Shown here: positions 1 through 8,533 of the stretch, in pieces
Layout of the letters: every line of letters starts with the position of its first letter
How positions within the stretch are numbered: position 1 is the first letter of the stretch
DNA from: Pseudomonas protegens
GTDB lineage: Bacteria > Pseudomonadota > Gammaproteobacteria > Pseudomonadales > Pseudomonadaceae
Assembly: GCF_013407925.2 (NCBI RefSeq)
Contig: NZ_CP060201.1
Span: 4,511,001-4,575,000, forward strand
Reading direction: 5' to 3'
DNA length: 64,000 nt
Program-made: the position numbers and the translations under genes
The notes under the pieces: generated by a model
Told to the model about the DNA's origin: nothing
The model's database searches: none
Seen by the model: only the letters and a program-made list of their open reading frames with translations

Positions 1-701
1 TGACTGCCGCTTACGGCATGTCGGAGACCGGCCCGCTGGTGTCCTGCGCCCATCTCAATGACGAACTGATGGCGAGCAGCGAAGACGAGCGCACCACCTA
101 CCGGATCAAGGCCGGGGTGCCGGGCCCGCTGGTGGAAGCGGCGATCATCGATGCCGAGGGCAAGTTCCTGCCGGCGGACGGCGAGTCCCAGGGCGAGTTG
201 GTGCTGCGCGCGCCCTGGCTGACCGAAGGCTATTTCAACGAGCCGCAGAAGGGCGCCGAGCTGTGGGAAGGCGGCTGGCTGCACACCGGCGACGTGGCGA
301 CCCTGGACAGCATGGGGGTGATCGACATCCGCGACCGGATCAAGGACGTGATCAAGACCGGCGGCGAGTGGATCTCCTCCCTGGACCTGGAAGACCTCAT
401 CAGTCGCCACGCGGCGGTACGTGAAGTAGCAGTGGTGGGCATTGCCGATCCGCAGTGGGGCGAGCGCCCGTTCGCCTTGCTGGTGATCCGCGAAGGTCAT
501 GCCATTGGTGCCCGCGAGCTCAAGGAACACCTCAAGCCATTCGTGGAGTTGGGGCACTTGAGCAAGTGGGCGATCCCCAGTCAGATCGCCCTTGTTACTG
601 AAATTCCCAAGACCAGCGTTGGCAAGTTGGACAAGAAGCGCATTCGCATCGACATCAGCGAATGGCAAGCCAGTAACAGCACCTTCCTCTCCACGCTTTG
701 A
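1..701 (+). CDS. Fatty-acid/acyl-CoA ligase, AMP-forming (3' part)
   Basis: This is the C-terminal part of an acyl-adenylate-forming ligase; the 5' part lies left of the window and the frame is open from base 3. The ANL-superfamily signature YGMSETGP is at the very start, followed by the hinge region (GWLHTGDVA, then RIKDVIKTGGEWIS) and the C-terminal catalytic-lysine motif PKTSVGKLDKK. Such enzymes activate a carboxylic acid as acyl-AMP and transfer it to CoA. The substrate cannot be read from the sequence; the motifs fit medium- or long-chain fatty acyl ligases. The next gene in the same direction encodes a DUF1302 protein, 337 bp away. Family assignment is firm, substrate open. Confidence 0.9.
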   Translation, partial: TAAYGMSETGPLVSCAHLNDELMASSEDERTTYRIKAGVPGPLVEAAIIDAEGKFLPADGESQGELVLRAPWLTEGYFNEPQKGAELWEGGWLHTGDVATLDSMGVIDIRDRIKDVIKTGGEWISSLDLEDLISRHAAVREVAVVGIADPQWGERPFALLVIREGHAIGARELKEHLKPFVELGHLSKWAIPSQIALVTEIPKTSVGKLDKKRIRIDISEWQASNSTFLSTL

Positions 702-1038
702 GCGCCCCTTGCCGTGCCCGCCCGGGCACGGCATGCCCACCCGGCAAGCCTTTGCCTTGTGCTCACGAGATTTTCAGCCATTCTTAGCGCGCCGTCTTTC
801 AACGGCTGTGGCAAAGGGTTGTTCCAGCGCGGTGGGTGGCTGCAAATCACACTTTAGAGGGATCAAGCAGTAATCCCCGCTGGATATAGTCCGTTCACGG
901 ATTTTTCTGAAGTACGGAGCATTGTGGGGTGCTCGCGCCACGCAACTTCGGGCCTGGGGCGGTGTTGCTCGACCCGGTATCCGCAGCGTCTTCAGAAGAG
1001 CGTACTGCCATAACAATAATGCACATGGAGTAGCGTCG
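702..1038. other. Intergenic region upstream of the DUF1302 gene
   Basis: This 337-bp gap holds no convincing gene. It contains a GC-rich hairpin (10-bp perfect arms at 711-720 and 723-732) without a T-run, which may be a transcription attenuator behind the ligase gene. It also holds the motif CCC-N3-TGGATATAGTC at 875-891, which recurs upstream of the LuxR gene. The open frame from 922 to 1038 is read as upstream leader, not coding. Confidence 0.5.
875..891 (+). promoter_or_regulatory. Shared upstream motif, copy 1
   Basis: CCC-N3-TGGATATAGTC lies 148 bp before the DUF1302 start. A near copy, CCC-N3-TGGACATAGTC, lies at 4486-4502 before the LuxR-type regulator gene. Apart from the three unconstrained bases, 13 of 14 positions agree. 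It could be part of an activator-dependent promoter or an operator. The function is inference only. Confidence 0.35.
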
Positions 1039-2901
1039 ATGACATCAGCAAACCAGTTCTGGCGCCGGGCGAAACTGCCCCTGGCCGTCGGTCTCGCCTC
1101 CACGCTCGCCGGGCCGGCATTCGGCGTCAGCTTCAATATTGGTGAAATCGAAGGCAGCTTCGATTCGTCCCTTTCCCTGGGAGCCAGTTGGTCCACCGCC
1201 GAGCGCAACAAGAACCTGATCGGGGTCAACAACGGCGGCAAGGGCCTGTCCCAGACCTCTGACGATGGTCACTTGAACTTCAACAAGGGCCAGACCTTCT
1301 CGAAGATCTTCAAGGGTATCCATGACCTGGAGTTGAAGTACGGCGATACCGGTGTGTTTGTCCGTGGCAAGTACTGGTATGACTTCAAGCTCAAAGACGA
1401 AGACCTGGACTTCAAGAACATCAGTGACAACAACCGCAAGGAAGGCGCCAAGTCTTCCGGCGGGCAGATCCTCGATGCCTTCATCTACCACAACTACTCC
1501 ATTGCCGATGAGCCGGGTTCGGTGCGTTTCGGCAAGCAAGTCGTGAGCTGGGGTGAAAGTACCTTTATCGGTGGCGGTATCAACTCGATCAACCCCATCG
1601 ACGTATCGGCGTTCCGCCGTCCTGGCGCGGAGGTCAAGGAAGGCCTGATTCCGGTCAACATGTTCTACATCTCCCAGGCCCTCACCGAGAACCTCTCGGC
1701 CGAAGCCTTCTACCAGCTGGAGTGGGACCAGACCGTTACCGATAACTGCGGCACCTTCTTCTCGCAGCCGGACATCATTTCCGATGGTTGCGACAATAAC
1801 CTGCGGGTGCTGAACAAGCGTTCGACCATCAACCCGGCAGCGTTCCCGACCCTGAACGCCCTAGGGGTGGACGTTAACAACGAAGGTGTTCTGGTTCGTC
1901 GTGGCGCAGATCGTGATGCCCGCGACAGTGGCCAGTTCGGCGTGGCCTTTCGCTACAACTACGAGCCGCTGGATACCGAGTTCGGCGCCTACTTCATGAA
2001 TTACCACAGTCGCGCGCCGATCTTCAGTGCTCAGGGCGCTGCGTCGCGCTACTACACGATGCCGTTGGGGCCGTTGGCTAGCGCCAGGCCGCTGATCGTG
2101 GCCGGCAACTCCAACTACTTCGTCGAGTATCCGGAAGATATCCGCCTGTATGGCCTTAGCTTCTCCACCACCTTGCCTACCGGCACGGCCTGGAGCGGCG
2201 AACTGAGCTACCGCCCCAATGCGCCGGTCCAGCTGAACTCCACCGACATCCTGTTTGCCGGTGTGACGCCCATTGCCGGCTTTGGCAACGCCTCTGTCTT
2301 GAAAGGCACTCCCGGGCAGGACCTGCACGGCTATAACCGCAAGGAAATTACCCAGCTGCAGACCACCTTTACCCACTTCTTCGATCAGGTCATGGGCGCC
2401 AGCCGCCTGACTCTGGTGGGTGAAGTCGGCATGACTTATGTCGGAGGCCTGGAGAGCAAGACTAAAGCTCGTTATGGCCGCGATCCGGTCTTTGGGCCAG
2501 GCACATTGCCGAACGGTTTCTGCGCCACCCTCAACAGCAGCACCATCGCCGGAGCCGGTCCGGGTACTGACGCCAGCAACCGCACCACCAACTGCAACAA
2601 CGACGGTTTCACCACCGCCACTTCCTGGGGCTACCGCGGTCGTGCCATCTGGGAATACCCGGATGTGTTCGCCGGTGTGAACCTCAAGCCCAACGTGGCC
2701 TGGTCCCATGACGTCAAGGGTTACTCGCCAGGCCCTGGCGGCAACTTCGAAGAAGGCCGCAAGGCCATCAGCCTGGGACTGGATGCCGAGTACCAGAACA
2801 CCTACACCGCGAGCCTGGCCTACACCAACTTCTTTGGTGGCGACTTCAGCACCGTGGATGACCGGGACTTCCTCGCCTTGAGCGTTGGCGTGAACTTCTA
2901 A
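1039..2901 (+). CDS. DUF1302 family outer-membrane protein
   Basis: This 620-residue exported protein belongs to the DUF1302 family. The ATG at 1039 is preceded by GGAG and followed by a signal peptide (basic MTSANQFWRRAK, hydrophobic core, AGPAFG), so it is preferred over the longer frame opening at 922. The mature part is rich in aromatic and Gly/Asn-containing beta-strand patterns. It ends in phenylalanine (ALSVGVNF), as outer-membrane beta-barrels do. DUF1302 genes are commonly paired with DUF1329 genes in pseudomonads, as here (30-bp gap), and often occur with RND/MMPL exporters. A role in moving hydrophobic compounds or lipids across the envelope is a guess from that context. No biochemical function can be assigned. 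Confidence 0.88.
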   Translation: MTSANQFWRRAKLPLAVGLASTLAGPAFGVSFNIGEIEGSFDSSLSLGASWSTAERNKNLIGVNNGGKGLSQTSDDGHLNFNKGQTFSKIFKGIHDLELKYGDTGVFVRGKYWYDFKLKDEDLDFKNISDNNRKEGAKSSGGQILDAFIYHNYSIADEPGSVRFGKQVVSWGESTFIGGGINSINPIDVSAFRRPGAEVKEGLIPVNMFYISQALTENLSAEAFYQLEWDQTVTDNCGTFFSQPDIISDGCDNNLRVLNKRSTINPAAFPTLNALGVDVNNEGVLVRRGADRDARDSGQFGVAFRYNYEPLDTEFGAYFMNYHSRAPIFSAQGAASRYYTMPLGPLASARPLIVAGNSNYFVEYPEDIRLYGLSFSTTLPTGTAWSGELSYRPNAPVQLNSTDILFAGVTPIAGFGNASVLKGTPGQDLHGYNRKEITQLQTTFTHFFDQVMGASRLTLVGEVGMTYVGGLESKTKARYGRDPVFGPGTLPNGFCATLNSSTIAGAGPGTDASNRTTNCNNDGFTTATSWGYRGRAIWEYPDVFAGVNLKPNVAWSHDVKGYSPGPGGNFEEGRKAISLGLDAEYQNTYTASLAYTNFFGGDFSTVDDRDFLALSVGVNF

Positions 2902-2931
2902 GCACACTGCATTTTCAGGAAGAACAACACT

Positions 2932-4296
2932 ATGAAAATCACCAAGAGTCTGTTGCACATCGGTGTGCTGGGACTGTCACTGCTGGCCACCGGGGTCATG
3001 GCCGCGGTTTCGGCCGATGAAGCCGCCAAGCTGGGCACCAGCCTGACGCCGATGGGCGCGGAAATGGCCGGTAACGCCGCCGGCACCATCCCGGCCTGGA
3101 AGCCCATGGCGACCAACGCCGGCACCGTGGACAGCAAGGGCTTCTTGTCCAACCCTTACGGCAGCGAGCAGCCGCTGTTCACCATCACTGCGCAGAACGT
3201 CGAGCAGTACAAGGACAAGCTGGCGCCGGGGCAGTACGCGATGTTCAAGCGTTACCCGGAAACCTTCAAGATGCCGGTCTACCCGTCCCACCGTGGGGCC
3301 ACGGTGCCGGCTGACGTGTTCGCCGCCATCAAGCGCAACGCCACCAAAACCAATCTGGTGTCCGGCGGCAACGGCCTGGAGAACTTCGAAACCGCGATTC
3401 CGTTCCCGATCCCGAAAAGCGGCGTGGAAGTCATCTGGAACCACATCACCCGCTATCGCGGTGGCAGCGTGACCCGTCTGGTGACCCAGGCCACGCCACA
3501 GGCCAACGGCTCCTACAGCCTGGTGTATTTCCAGGACCAGTTCGTGTTCCGCGACAAGATGAAGGATTACGACCCGAAGAACCCGGGCAACATCCTGTTC
3601 TACTTCAAGCAGAAAGTGACCGCCCCTGCGCGCCTGGCCGGTGGTGTGCTGCTGGTCCACGAAACCCTCGACCAAGTGAAGGAGCCGCGTTCGGCCTGGG
3701 TCTACAACGCCGGCCAGCGGCGTGTGCGCCGTGCCCCGCAAGTGTCCTATGACGGCCCGGGTACTGCTGCCGACGGCCTGCGTACCTCGGACAACCTGGA
3801 CATGTACAACGGTGCGCCGGATCGCTACGACTGGAAGCTGGAAGGCAAGAAGGAGATGTACATCGCCTCCGACAGCTACAAGCTCGATTCGCCGAGCCTG
3901 AAGTACGCCGACATCATCAAGGCCGGGCACATCAACCAGGATCTGGCTCGCTACGAGCTGCGCCGGGTCTGGCATGTGGTCGCGACCCTGAAGGAAGGCC
4001 AGCGCCACATCTACGCCAAGCGTGACTTCTATATCGACGAGGACACCTGGCAGGCCGCGGTAATCGACCATTACGACGGGCGTGGCCAACTGTGGCGCGT
4101 GGCCGAAGCCCATGCCGAGAACTACTACGACAAGCAAGTGCCGTGGTACGCCCTGGAAACCCTCTACGACCTGCAGTCCGGTCGCTACCTGGCGCTGGGC
4201 ATGAAGAACGAAGAGAAGCAGGCGTATGACTTTGGCTTCACCGCAACCACCAGCGATTTCACTCCTGCCGCTTTGCGTCAGGACGGAGTTCGCTGA
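2932..4296 (+). CDS. DUF1329 family periplasmic protein
   Basis: This 454-residue secreted protein belongs to the DUF1329 family. It has a clear signal peptide (MKITKSLLHIGVLGLSL, cleavage probably after VMA near residue 25). The family is thought to share a lipoprotein-sorting (LolA/LolB-like) fold, which suggests binding of a lipid or other hydrophobic cargo in the periplasm. It follows the DUF1302 gene by 30 bp and is closed by a strong terminator, so the two form one transcription unit. The actual cargo is unknown. Length and composition look intact. Confidence 0.88.
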   Translation: MKITKSLLHIGVLGLSLLATGVMAAVSADEAAKLGTSLTPMGAEMAGNAAGTIPAWKPMATNAGTVDSKGFLSNPYGSEQPLFTITAQNVEQYKDKLAPGQYAMFKRYPETFKMPVYPSHRGATVPADVFAAIKRNATKTNLVSGGNGLENFETAIPFPIPKSGVEVIWNHITRYRGGSVTRLVTQATPQANGSYSLVYFQDQFVFRDKMKDYDPKNPGNILFYFKQKVTAPARLAGGVLLVHETLDQVKEPRSAWVYNAGQRRVRRAPQVSYDGPGTAADGLRTSDNLDMYNGAPDRYDWKLEGKKEMYIASDSYKLDSPSLKYADIIKAGHINQDLARYELRRVWHVVATLKEGQRHIYAKRDFYIDEDTWQAAVIDHYDGRGQLWRVAEAHAENYYDKQVPWYALETLYDLQSGRYLALGMKNEEKQAYDFGFTATTSDFTPAALRQDGVR

Positions 4297-4330
4297 TCCG
4301 CTTTGAATAGAGGCCGCATCCTCGGAAATT

Positions 4331-4357
4331 GCCCCGACTGGTTCGGGGCTTTTTTTT
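4331..4357 (+). terminator. Rho-independent terminator after DUF1329 gene
   Basis: A 7-bp stem GCCCCGA/TCGGGGC with a 5-nt loop is followed by eight T residues, 34 bp after the DUF1329 stop codon. Confidence 0.9.
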
Positions 4358-4461
4358 GCCTGAACAATCCTGCACTCGGGGAAGTGCACAACAATCCAGG
4401 TGGGCTAGGCTGGTTTTCTCCAAGTGAATGAGTAAGTTGCCTAATAAACAACTGAAATATC

Positions 4462-4473
4462 GACTGATCAGTC
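4462..4473. promoter_or_regulatory. Perfect 12-bp palindrome upstream of LuxR gene
   Basis: GACTGATCAGTC is a perfect inverted repeat in an AT-rich stretch, flanked by imperfect ATAT/GATAT arms, 131 bp before the LuxR start. It has the form of a dimeric operator. The second copy of the shared motif lies just downstream at 4486-4502. The binding protein is unknown; autoregulation by the neighbouring regulator is possible. Confidence 0.35.
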
Positions 4474-4485
4474 AGATATATCCGA

Positions 4486-4502
4486 CCCATTTGGACATAG
4501 TC
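4486..4502 (+). promoter_or_regulatory. Shared upstream motif, copy 2
   Basis: CCC-N3-TGGACATAGTC is followed by a T-rich stretch and lies 102 bp before the LuxR-type gene. It matches the copy at 875-891 upstream of the DUF1302 gene. Confidence 0.35.
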
Positions 4503-4604
4503 TTTTTTACCTGAATGGTCGCAAAAATCTTCAACAGGTCGCTTTTTACCGCTAGTCTGCGGGCATCTGCTACGCCGACAACCCTACATCAATAAGAGTT
4601 GGCC

Positions 4605-7340
4605 ATGACTGAGCTGTCCTCCCTTCAACGGTCTGCCAGCGCGGTGATTCCCGCGTTGGAAGGGCGTTTCTATCGACCCCCCCTGCCCGACGGATACGTG
4701 CAGCGGCCGCGTCTTTGCGAACGCTTGAGCGCCGGGTTGAAGGGCAGGCTGTTGCTGGTCAGCGCGCCGGCCGGATTCGGCAAGAGCTCGCTGGCGGTGG
4801 AGTTCTGTCAGGGTTTGCCGGGGGACTGGCAGAGCCTGTGGCTGGGGTTGAGCCGCCGGGACAGCGATCCCGGGCGCTTCCTGGAGCGTCTGCTGGCAGG
4901 CTTGCAGCAATACTTTCCCCAACTGGGCCGGCAGTCTCTCGGGCTGTTGAAAATGCGCCAGCGCCATCAGCCCTTCGCCTTTGAAGAGTGGCTCGACGGC
5001 CTGCTGGACGAGCTGGCACAGCATCTGTGCGGCAGTACACCGCTGCTGCTGGTGCTGGATGACTATCACCTGGCCCAGGGCCCGGTGCTGGACCGCTGCT
5101 TGCAGTTCTTTCTCAATCACCTGCCCGATGGCCTGGTGGTGCTGGTCACCAGTCGCCAGCGTCCGGACTGGCATCTGGCGCGGCTGCGGCTGTCGCGACA
5201 GTTGCTGGAACTCAATGAACAGGACCTGCGCCTGACCCATGACGAATCCCTGAGCCTGTTGGATCGGCACAGCAGCGCCTTGCGTGGCGAGGCCCTGGAA
5301 AGCCTGATCCAGCGCAGCGAGGGCTGGGTGGCGGGGTTGCGTTTCTGGCTGCTGGCGGCGTCCGAGGCCGGTGCGCTGGGCACCTTGCCCCAGAGGCTGC
5401 ATGGCGGCGAAGGGCTGATCCGCGATTACCTACTGGAGGAGGTCATCGATTGTCTGCCCGCCGAGGTCCAGGCGTTCCTCTATGACACGGCGCCCCAGGA
5501 GCGTTTTTGCGCCGAACTCTGCGACGCCCTGCGCGAGGCCCATGACAGTGCCGACATCCTCGGGTTTCTGCAGGCCCACCAGGTGTTTCTGGTGCCGCTG
5601 GACGAACACGGGCACTGGTATCGCTATCACCACCTGTTTTCCGATCTGTTGCGCACCCGCCCCACGGCCAATGCCCTGGTGCCGGCCGCCACTCTGCATC
5701 TGCGGGCCTGTCGCTGGTTCAATGCCCAGGGGCTGCTGGATGAAGCGGTGGAACAGGCGCTGCGTGCCGGGCACCTGGATGTGGCGGCCAACCTGGTGCA
5801 GAACCTGTCGGAGGAGCAACTGCTGGCGGAGCAGAATGTCGGCATGCTGCTGCGCTGGAAGATGGACCTGCCCGACAGCCTGTTGATCAGCACGCCGCGC
5901 CTGATCGTGCTTTACAGCTGGGCCCTGGGCCTGGCCTGCCAGCTGGATGCCGCGGAAGAGCTGGCCGATCACTTGAGTCGTTTCTTGCCGGCGCCTTCGG
6001 CCACCGCGCAGAAGTCGATGCTGGCGCAATGGCTGGCCCTGAGCGGGATCATCGCCCGTGGTCGCGGGCAGCGGGAAAGAACCCTGGCCTATTGCGGTGA
6101 AGCTCTGGAGAGCCTGCCGCACAAGCGTTACGGGCAACGCCTGATGTGCCTGTCGACCCTGTCCAATCTGGCGATTACCGACGCCGACCTGTGGCGCGCC
6201 CGCAGTCTCAATCGCGAATCCCTGGAGCTGGCGCAACGGGTTGGCAATCCGCTGTTCGAGGCCCTGGCCCATTACGATCGGGCCCGGGTTCTGCAGGCGC
6301 GAGGCGAGGTGCTCAGAGCCCTGGAGGAGGTGCACCAGGGGCTGCGACGGTTGCAGGGGCTGTCGGCTCAACGGCTGTACGCGGTGCGGGCCCGGCTGAC
6401 CCTGTATGAAGGTTATCTGTTGACGCTGCGGGCTCAGCCGGAAACCGGTCTGCTGCGACTTCAGGCCGGGCTGGTGGAGGCCCGGGCCTGTCGCGATATC
6501 AGCGTGCTGATCGCCCACTGCGTGATCGCCAAGCAGGAGGGCTTGCGAGGCGAGTTTGCCCGGGCCTTTGCCGAGCTCGCCGAAGCCGAGCGCCTGATGC
6601 ACATCTGGGACGTGCCGCCGATCTACTATCTGGCAATGATTACCCTGGTCAAATGCGAGCTCTGGCTGACTCAGGGACGCACCGACCTGGCCGAAGCCTG
6701 GCTGGGCCGCCTGGGCCAGACCTACACCGGCGAACAGGCGGCGGCACCGCCTGAGTTTCACCCGCAACTGCCGTTGCATATCGAGCTGCAGCAGGCCCGG
6801 CTGGACGCCATCAAGGGCGACGTCGCCAGGGCCGAACAACGTTTGCGGCGGCTGGAGGAGCATGGTCGGCAGAGTGGTCGGCAGCTGTTGAGCGTGATGG
6901 CCCTGACCCAGAAGGCTCAGTTGCTGTTGGCGCTCGGGCGTGGCCCCGAGGCCCGCCAGGATTTGCTCCAGGCTCTGGAAGCGGCGGTGGGTGGCGCGTT
7001 GCAGCCTTTCGAGGGGCTGATTGCCGAGCATCCCGGCTGGATGCGCGAGCAGTTGCAGCATGGCGTGCCGACTGCCTTGACCCAGGCGCTGTTGGAGCGG
7101 TTGCCCGCCGCTCCTCGGGAGCTTGCCGAAGTGGCGGCGTCCAGCGAATCCTTGAGCTCCAGGGAGTTGTCGGTGCTGCAGTTGATCGCTCAGGGCTGCT
7201 CCAACCAGGAGATCAGTGAGCGACTGTTCATTTCCCTGCATACGGTCAAGACCCACGCCAGCCATATCAACAGCAAGCTGGGGGTGGAGCGCCGCACCCA
7301 GGCGGTGGCCCGGGCCCAGGAGCTGGGGCTGCTGGGCTAG
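4605..7340 (+). CDS. MalT-type LuxR-family transcriptional activator
   Basis: This is a large (911 aa) ATP-dependent LuxR-type activator. Near residues 53-61 is a P-loop (APAGFGKSS), followed by a Walker B-like LLLVLDDYHL (about residue 145-155), a long helical TPR-like middle region, and a C-terminal LuxR helix-turn-helix (about residues 849-911, with SNQEISERLFISLHTVKTH). This is the architecture of MalT/AlkS/AcoK-type STAND regulators, which bind an inducer and ATP before activating promoters. The ATG at 4605 is chosen because AAGAG lies 6 bp upstream; an in-frame TTG at 4599 is less likely. Such regulators commonly sit beside DUF1302/DUF1329 genes, so they are the likely targets. The inducer is unknown. 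Confidence 0.9.
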   Translation: MTELSSLQRSASAVIPALEGRFYRPPLPDGYVQRPRLCERLSAGLKGRLLLVSAPAGFGKSSLAVEFCQGLPGDWQSLWLGLSRRDSDPGRFLERLLAGLQQYFPQLGRQSLGLLKMRQRHQPFAFEEWLDGLLDELAQHLCGSTPLLLVLDDYHLAQGPVLDRCLQFFLNHLPDGLVVLVTSRQRPDWHLARLRLSRQLLELNEQDLRLTHDESLSLLDRHSSALRGEALESLIQRSEGWVAGLRFWLLAASEAGALGTLPQRLHGGEGLIRDYLLEEVIDCLPAEVQAFLYDTAPQERFCAELCDALREAHDSADILGFLQAHQVFLVPLDEHGHWYRYHHLFSDLLRTRPTANALVPAATLHLRACRWFNAQGLLDEAVEQALRAGHLDVAANLVQNLSEEQLLAEQNVGMLLRWKMDLPDSLLISTPRLIVLYSWALGLACQLDAAEELADHLSRFLPAPSATAQKSMLAQWLALSGIIARGRGQRERTLAYCGEALESLPHKRYGQRLMCLSTLSNLAITDADLWRARSLNRESLELAQRVGNPLFEALAHYDRARVLQARGEVLRALEEVHQGLRRLQGLSAQRLYAVRARLTLYEGYLLTLRAQPETGLLRLQAGLVEARACRDISVLIAHCVIAKQEGLRGEFARAFAELAEAERLMHIWDVPPIYYLAMITLVKCELWLTQGRTDLAEAWLGRLGQTYTGEQAAAPPEFHPQLPLHIELQQARLDAIKGDVARAEQRLRRLEEHGRQSGRQLLSVMALTQKAQLLLALGRGPEARQDLLQALEAAVGGALQPFEGLIAEHPGWMREQLQHGVPTALTQALLERLPAAPRELAEVAASSESLSSRELSVLQLIAQGCSNQEISERLFISLHTVKTHASHINSKLGVERRTQAVARAQELGLLG

Positions 7341-7377
7341 GCGCCCGGACGCGGGGCGAGTTGGCCGCAAGGTGCGT

Positions 7378-8280
7378 TCAGCGAGCCAGGTGTTCCTTGC
7401 AATAGTCGGCAAACAGGCGCGCCGGCTTGGTCAACTGGCCACGCTTGAGCCAGGCGGCGACCAGGCCGGAGCCGGTCACGTCCTCGACGATATCCACGCA
7501 CACCACCGGCTTGCCGTCGTAGGAGCACTGGGAGTGGGGGCGGGTCACCAGGATCGAAAAGCCGAAGCCCTGGCCCACCATGCCCCGCACCATCTCGATG
7601 GAAGGCGAGCTGAAGGCGATCTGCGGTGTCAGCCCCAACTCCTCGAACAGGCTGACAAAGTAGGTCCGGCTGGGTTGCACATCCAGCAGGATCATTGGCT
7701 CCAGGCTCAGGTCCCGCAGCGAAACTTGGGCCTGTTGGGCGTAGCGATGATCGGCCGGCAACAGCGCATAGGGGCGTTGCGGCGGCATCAGCGGTTCGGT
7801 CTCGATGGTGCCGTCCAACTCATGTTCATACAGGATCACCAGATCGAAGGCGCCGCCGGTCAGGCCTTGCACCAGTTCCTGTTGCTCACCGTCGCGGATG
7901 CGGATCTCCACGCCGGGATAGAGCGCGCTGAAACCGGCGATCAACTGCGGCAGGTACAGCGGCGCCACGGTTTCAAAGCAGCCGATGTCGATCTGTCCGG
8001 ACACCACATCATTGTCGGCCAGGGCGTTCTGTTCGAACTCCTTGGCCATGCGCAGCAGTTCCTGGGCCTTGCGATAGAAGCGTGCACCGCTTGGGGTCAG
8101 GGACACGCCCAGGGCGTGATGACGAATCAGCAACTGCACACCGAAGCTGTCCTCCAGGCCCTTGATGGCGGTGGAGATCGACGGCTGGGCGATATACAGC
8201 TTGCGCGACGCCTCGGCGACGCTGCCGCACTCGACGGTGGTGATGAAGTACTTGAGTTGACGCAGATTGTAGGTGGCCAC
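7378..8280 (-). CDS. LysR-family transcriptional regulator
   Basis: This 300-residue LysR-type regulator has an N-terminal winged helix-turn-helix (from LRQLKYFITTVECGSVAEAS to the IAQPSISTAIKGLE recognition region). A substrate-binding domain follows, about residues 90-295. It is convergent with the LuxR gene and its promoter lies in the 253-bp gap to the next minus-strand gene. No divergent target gene sits next to it, so its regulon and co-inducer cannot be inferred. The full expected length is present. Confidence 0.93.
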   Translation of the reverse strand: MATYNLRQLKYFITTVECGSVAEASRKLYIAQPSISTAIKGLEDSFGVQLLIRHHALGVSLTPSGARFYRKAQELLRMAKEFEQNALADNDVVSGQIDIGCFETVAPLYLPQLIAGFSALYPGVEIRIRDGEQQELVQGLTGGAFDLVILYEHELDGTIETEPLMPPQRPYALLPADHRYAQQAQVSLRDLSLEPMILLDVQPSRTYFVSLFEELGLTPQIAFSSPSIEMVRGMVGQGFGFSILVTRPHSQCSYDGKPVVCVDIVEDVTGSGLVAAWLKRGQLTKPARLFADYCKEHLAR

Positions 8281-8533
8281 AGCGAACCTCGTTCTTTGCC
8301 TTGGCGCGGGGGGCGGATTGGGTCGTGCTGACCCGCCTCTTGAGTGCAGTGCGAAAGAGGCAGTCCGCTTTCTGCAAGCAAGTTATGCACCGGCCAGGCC
8401 CCCGGGCGTGGTTTTTTTGTCGGTCAACGATACTCACAAGCGCTGCCGGAGAGGGCGAGGTTTAGGCAGCTTTTTCATCGTTTGTGAGCAGGTATTTCCT
8501 GGCCTTGGCCGATGTCGACCAGGACTGTGGTGT

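Noticed and set aside
922..1038. Upstream extension of the DUF1302 frame
   Set aside because: It would put 39 polar residues before a clear signal peptide; the ATG at 1039 has its own RBS.
5430..7412. 660-codon open frame antisense to the LuxR-type gene
   Set aside because: Gln/Leu/Arg-rich shadow of a GC-rich gene; no domain motifs and no credible RBS.
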